Assembly: GCA_029556045.1 (NCBI GenBank)
Contig: JAKQGS010000186.1
Coordinates: 1 to 9,074 of the forward strand
Reading direction: 5' to 3'
Origin: Pseudomonadota bacterium
GTDB lineage: Bacteria; Bdellovibrionota; Oligoflexia; Oligoflexales; Oligoflexaceae
DNA: 9,074 nt
Both the position numbers and the translations under genes were made by a program. Below, piece after piece: positions 6,016-9,074 of the stretch. How positions within the stretch are numbered: position 1 is the first letter of the stretch; every line of letters starts with the position of its first letter. Under the pieces are notes generated by a model that saw nothing but the letters and a program-made list of their open reading frames with translations, was not told where the DNA came from and searched no databases.

Positions 6016-7800
6016 ATGCATGAACGGGCCAATGTTGAATCCAAAGAACAACTGCAGCAACGCATCCTTATCGCCAAAGGTCATAAACCCGCCGACACGG
6101 TGATCCGGGGTGCCCGGTATCTCGACGTTTTCAGCGGCATCTGGTGCTCGGGCGATGTGGGACTAGCGGACGGCATCATTGTGGGCACCCAGCAGGACTA
6201 TGAGGGGCGCTCAGTGGTTGACGGCAGCGGGTGTTACCTGGTGCCGGGTTTTATTGATGCCCACGTGCATATCGAAAGCAGCATGATGACACCGGCGCGG
6301 TTTCAGGAGATGGTTCTGCCGCGGGGCACCACCACGGTGGTGTGGGATCCTCATGAGATCGCCAATGTGCGCGGCACCCGGGGCATTGAGTGGGCCTTGC
6401 AGGCCAGCGAAGGGCTGGAGTTGGATGTTTACGTCATGGTGCCCAGCTGCGTGCCGTCCACCAGTCCCGAATTGGGGCTGGAAACCAGCGGTGCCGTGAT
6501 CAATGCGGAGCAGACGGCAGCCTTTCAGTCCCACCCCCGCGTTCTGGGGCTTGCGGAAATGATGAACTATCCAGGTGTGCTGGGTGGGCAGGATGATGTG
6601 ATGGACAAACTGGTAGGCTATCAGGACATGAAGCGGGACGGTCATGCTCCCGGATTGCGGGGACGGGACCTCAACGCCTATCTGGTGGCGGGTATTCATA
6701 GTTGTCATGAGTCCACCCAGTTGGCGGAGGCGCAGGAAAAACTGCAGAAGGGTTTGCATGTGCTGATCCGGGAAGGTTCCTGCGCGAAGGATGGGGATGC
6801 CCTACTACCGCTTCTCAACGCCTACACGTCGGCGGTTTTGGGAGTCTGCAGCGACGATCGTAATCCTGCGGACATTATGCATGAGGGGCACCTGGAATTT
6901 TTGATCAATAAAGCCCTGCGTTGCGGAGCCACACCGCAGGACGTATTTCGTATGGTCAGCTGGTCTGCGGCACGAATCTTTGGACTGGGGGATCGGGGGG
7001 CGGTGGCTCCAGGGTTTAAAGGAGATCTGGTGCTGGTGCGGCCTGAAAAAATTGATGATTGGCGGCAGGGTGTCCGTATTGAGAGGGTGTTCAAAGCGAG
7101 CTGTGCGGTGGATGCGGCCCGGTTGCAAAGGGTGGCGGATGAAGCTGCGATGCAGGAAGGGGCGGTGCGGGAAAAAAACATCTTTCTCGAACCCATCGAC
7201 GAAACCTTGTTGGAGGTGGCCAGCCAAAAGCAGAGGCAGACCACGGTTCGGGTGATCCGTATTCATCCGGGTTCCATCGTCACCGGCCATGAAACCGCAG
7301 CACTGGCGGTTCAGAATGGACAAATTGTGGCAGATCCGCAAGCTGATGTCTTAAAAATAGCTGTTTTTGAGCGCCACCATGGCACAGGTCGGCACGGGGT
7401 TGGATTTGTGCGGGGCTTTGCTTTGCAACGGGGGGCCATCGCGACCTCCATCAATCACGACTCGCACAATGTGATTGTGGTGGGAGTGGATGATGCCGCC
7501 ATGGTGCGGGCAGTGAATCGCTTGATCGCCATTGACGGTGGTATCGTGGTGACGGATGGGCAGCGGGATGAGGAGCTCCCCCTGGAGATCGGGGGACTCA
7601 TGAGCGCTGCACCGGTACGGGATGTGGCAGAACGGCTTACCAAATTGAAAGATTTTACCCGCAAATTGGGTTGTGCCCTCCCGGAGCCGTTTTTAGGCCT
7701 TTCATTCCTCGCCCTGCCGGTGATTCCGCAGCTCAAAATCACCGACCGCGGTCTGGTGGATGTGGAGCGGTTTTCTAAAGTTGCGGTGGAGGTTGCTTAA
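6016..7800 (+). CDS. ade: Adenine deaminase
   Basis: Cytosolic amidohydrolase that converts adenine to hypoxanthine and ammonia, feeding purine salvage. The 594-residue product is full length for the bacterial Ade family (about 580-590). Visible in order: a short N-terminal beta domain (to about 70), GFIDAHVHIESSM with the metal-binding pair H83 and H85, the DPHEIANV block (111-118), E181 in LAEMMNYPG as probable bridging ligand, DGHAPGL (H210), AGIHSCHE (H228, H231) and CSDDRNP with D280/D281. These are the expected two-metal (Mn or Fe) site residues, assigned from family knowledge. The C-terminal part carries the family block GVGFVRGF...GAIATSINHDSHN (H481, D482, H484), typical of Ade and absent from adenosine deaminases. 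ATG 6016 has GGGAGG 7 bases upstream. It is divergent from the 5819 gene and probably transcribed alone; no terminator with a T run follows it. Confidence 0.96.
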   Translation: MHERANVESKEQLQQRILIAKGHKPADTVIRGARYLDVFSGIWCSGDVGLADGIIVGTQQDYEGRSVVDGSGCYLVPGFIDAHVHIESSMMTPARFQEMVLPRGTTTVVWDPHEIANVRGTRGIEWALQASEGLELDVYVMVPSCVPSTSPELGLETSGAVINAEQTAAFQSHPRVLGLAEMMNYPGVLGGQDDVMDKLVGYQDMKRDGHAPGLRGRDLNAYLVAGIHSCHESTQLAEAQEKLQKGLHVLIREGSCAKDGDALLPLLNAYTSAVLGVCSDDRNPADIMHEGHLEFLINKALRCGATPQDVFRMVSWSAARIFGLGDRGAVAPGFKGDLVLVRPEKIDDWRQGVRIERVFKASCAVDAARLQRVADEAAMQEGAVREKNIFLEPIDETLLEVASQKQRQTTVRVIRIHPGSIVTGHETAALAVQNGQIVADPQADVLKIAVFERHHGTGRHGVGFVRGFALQRGAIATSINHDSHNVIVVGVDDAAMVRAVNRLIAIDGGIVVTDGQRDEELPLEIGGLMSAAPVRDVAERLTKLKDFTRKLGCALPEPFLGLSFLALPVIPQLKITDRGLVDVERFSKVAVEVA

Positions 7801-7868
7801 CTGAAGAATTCAGCCTCAAGAATCAGGACCTTTTACCGAAGTTGGGGATGGTTGGTACCATTAGGTAC
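7801..7868. repeat. Two small inverted repeats between ade and the next lipoprotein gene
   Basis: CTGAA-GAA-TTCAG (7801-7813) starts directly after the ade stop, and GTACC-ATTA-GGTAC (7855-7868) lies 30 bases before the next ATG. Both are 5-bp perfect stems. Neither is followed by a T run, so they are poor terminators. The second could be an operator or leader hairpin. I found no convincing promoter in this gap, so the lipoprotein may be read from the ade transcript. Confidence 0.3.
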
Positions 7869-7897
7869 GTCTTCCCTCATTACGCGAGGTAAACATC

Positions 7898-9074
7898 ATG
7901 ATTCGTTCCCATCGGCTGTTGTGCCTGGCCTTGATCTGCGCATTGGGTGCCTGCAAGAAAAAAGACGATAAAAATAGTGATCCGGCTGCAGCTGGAGATC
8001 CTGATGGTGAAGTTGAGGATAAAGACGGGGATGGACAGCCGGATGGTCCGACAGGTCCTGGCGAAGGGCAAGTGACCCTGGCGGGCAGTCTGGCCATCGG
8101 GTTACTCCGTTTGCAGGACAAGACCCCCACGCACGTCATCGCGATGGAGCCGGAATCCAATAGCTTTGCCACAGCCGAAGTCAATGAAGACGGCACATTC
8201 GAACTCTATATCGACAAAGAATTGAATTGGGTGGTGACCTTTGTGGACAGCACGGGCACCGGAAGCGACATGCTGGTATCCCGCTTCGGCTCGGGGGAGT
8301 TAGATACAATTGCCACCAATAGCGAAACCACGGACGTTGACCTAGGAGAATTGGATACCACTGCGGAAAAGGCGGGCGGAACCATACCCCAGGGAGATCT
8401 TTTAGCGAGTCTGGCCATGTCGGAAGAGGCATCGGTGCAATATGGCGCTGTTGACGACGTTTCGTTGCGTTATGTGAATCCTGATATCGATGCGGATGGA
8501 CAGATCGATGCGGTGGCTGGTCAAAAATTGACGCTGGATTTTCACAACCGCTTTAATTTCAAGAAAAACGGTGCTGATCTTGCCATGAAGGATATTAAAA
8601 ATGCCTTTCCTCCCGAAAATGCCTCTTTGGAGTTCAGCGGATCCGGTGTGATGCCATGGTTTGAAGATTCGGCTTATAATGAGCCGGTCTCTGCCTACAC
8701 CTGGAAATTTTCAACCGACGTCAGCCTCGGCTCCAATGGCGGTGTCCTCTGCGATGGCTACACGTCGGGTCAGCTGCTTCCCGCCGATACCCCCTGCAAT
8801 ATGGAGATTGTGGCGGGAGCTTCCAACAACATACCGAGCATTGAACTGTCGGCGGCAGTTGATGGGACTTATGAGCTGACAGCTGGTGGCAAGACTTTTA
8901 CCTGGACCAATGTTAAGGTTTCTGATTTCAGTGCCGGCACGGGATTTATCGCGCTGTTTGTGCGTATGGACGTCAGCGATGACAACAAACTCACGGGTAT
9001 CTCCTATAAGTGGCAGCGCAAAAACGCCGACGGAACCTATTCGCTGGCCACTGCAGAAGAACTCAAACTGCTGG
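7898..9074 (+). CDS. Lipoprotein of unknown function, 3' end beyond window
   Basis: The frame from ATG 7898 stays open for 392 codons to the right edge, so the protein is incomplete. GAGGT (7886-7890) sits 7 bases upstream. Residues 1-18 are a clear signal peptide (basic R3/H5/R6, hydrophobic LLCLALICALGA) ending in the canonical lipobox LGAC with Cys19 as the lipidated residue. Lys at +2 fits outer-membrane sorting, an inference from E. coli rules. Residues 20-58 are a flexible Lys/Asp/Gly/Pro linker with DKDGDGQPDG (41-50). A similar DIDADGQID lies at 196-204. Both resemble the DxDxDG calcium-binding loops of thrombospondin type-3 or dockerin repeats. The rest looks beta-rich (EVNEDGTFELYIDKELNWVV resembles a surface-exposed carboxypeptidase-like or transthyretin-type strand pattern), and C285 and C300 could form a disulfide. 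No enzyme motif is seen. Confidence 0.85.
   Translation, partial: MIRSHRLLCLALICALGACKKKDDKNSDPAAAGDPDGEVEDKDGDGQPDGPTGPGEGQVTLAGSLAIGLLRLQDKTPTHVIAMEPESNSFATAEVNEDGTFELYIDKELNWVVTFVDSTGTGSDMLVSRFGSGELDTIATNSETTDVDLGELDTTAEKAGGTIPQGDLLASLAMSEEASVQYGAVDDVSLRYVNPDIDADGQIDAVAGQKLTLDFHNRFNFKKNGADLAMKDIKNAFPPENASLEFSGSGVMPWFEDSAYNEPVSAYTWKFSTDVSLGSNGGVLCDGYTSGQLLPADTPCNMEIVAGASNNIPSIELSAAVDGTYELTAGGKTFTWTNVKVSDFSAGTGFIALFVRMDVSDDNKLTGISYKWQRKNADGTYSLATAEELKLL

Noticed and set aside
6805..7341. Overlapping minus-strand frames within ade
   Set aside because: The plus strand carries conserved adenine deaminase blocks across this region; the antisense products have no recognisable features.
1..9074. 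CRISPR array, insertion sequence, integrase, tRNA, or toxin-antitoxin or defence cluster
   Set aside because: No regularly spaced repeats, terminal inverted repeats with a transposase, cloverleaf-forming sequence or paired small toxin/antitoxin genes were seen. The genes are separate housekeeping or envelope functions.

Overview
The window looks like ordinary chromosomal DNA of a Gram-negative bacterium. GC is moderate to high in the housekeeping genes, and two genes encode proteins with lipoprotein-type signal peptides of the kind sent to the outer membrane. GreB and ArfB indicate a proteobacterium-like lineage. The style of the orphan lipoproteins (short signal, Lys/Asp/Gly-rich linker, no known domain) recalls Bdellovibrionota/Oligoflexia or other former deltaproteobacteria, but that placement is a guess from style and not a computed result.

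Layout. Positions 1-2752 hold a tight rightward cluster: the 3' part of an unrecognised gene, then serA (D-3-phosphoglycerate dehydrogenase with ASB and ACT domains), then greB (transcript cleavage factor), separated by about 11 bases each. ArfB (GGQ peptidyl-tRNA hydrolase for stalled ribosomes) converges on greB from the other strand (2850-3266) and has a plausible promoter of its own. An AT-rich intergenic stretch (3267-3546) precedes a monocistronic gene for a cysteine-rich putative lipoprotein of unknown function (3547-4827), closed by a clean rho-independent terminator at 4858-4880. On the minus strand, 4902-5819 encodes a 305-residue protein of unknown function with a hydrophobic N-terminus. 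It is divergent from ade (adenine deaminase, 6016-7800), which has a consensus -10 box. After a 97-base gap, a second lipoprotein gene (7898 onward) runs off the right edge.

How the genes relate. No multi-gene defence, secretion or biosynthetic system is visible. The recognisable genes are separate housekeeping functions: serine synthesis, transcription rescue, translation rescue and purine salvage. The least explained content is the four unrecognised proteins: the left-edge ORF, the Cys-rich protein, the minus-strand HxxxYADYSHG protein and the right-edge lipoprotein. I found no mobile elements, CRISPR arrays, tRNA or rRNA genes.
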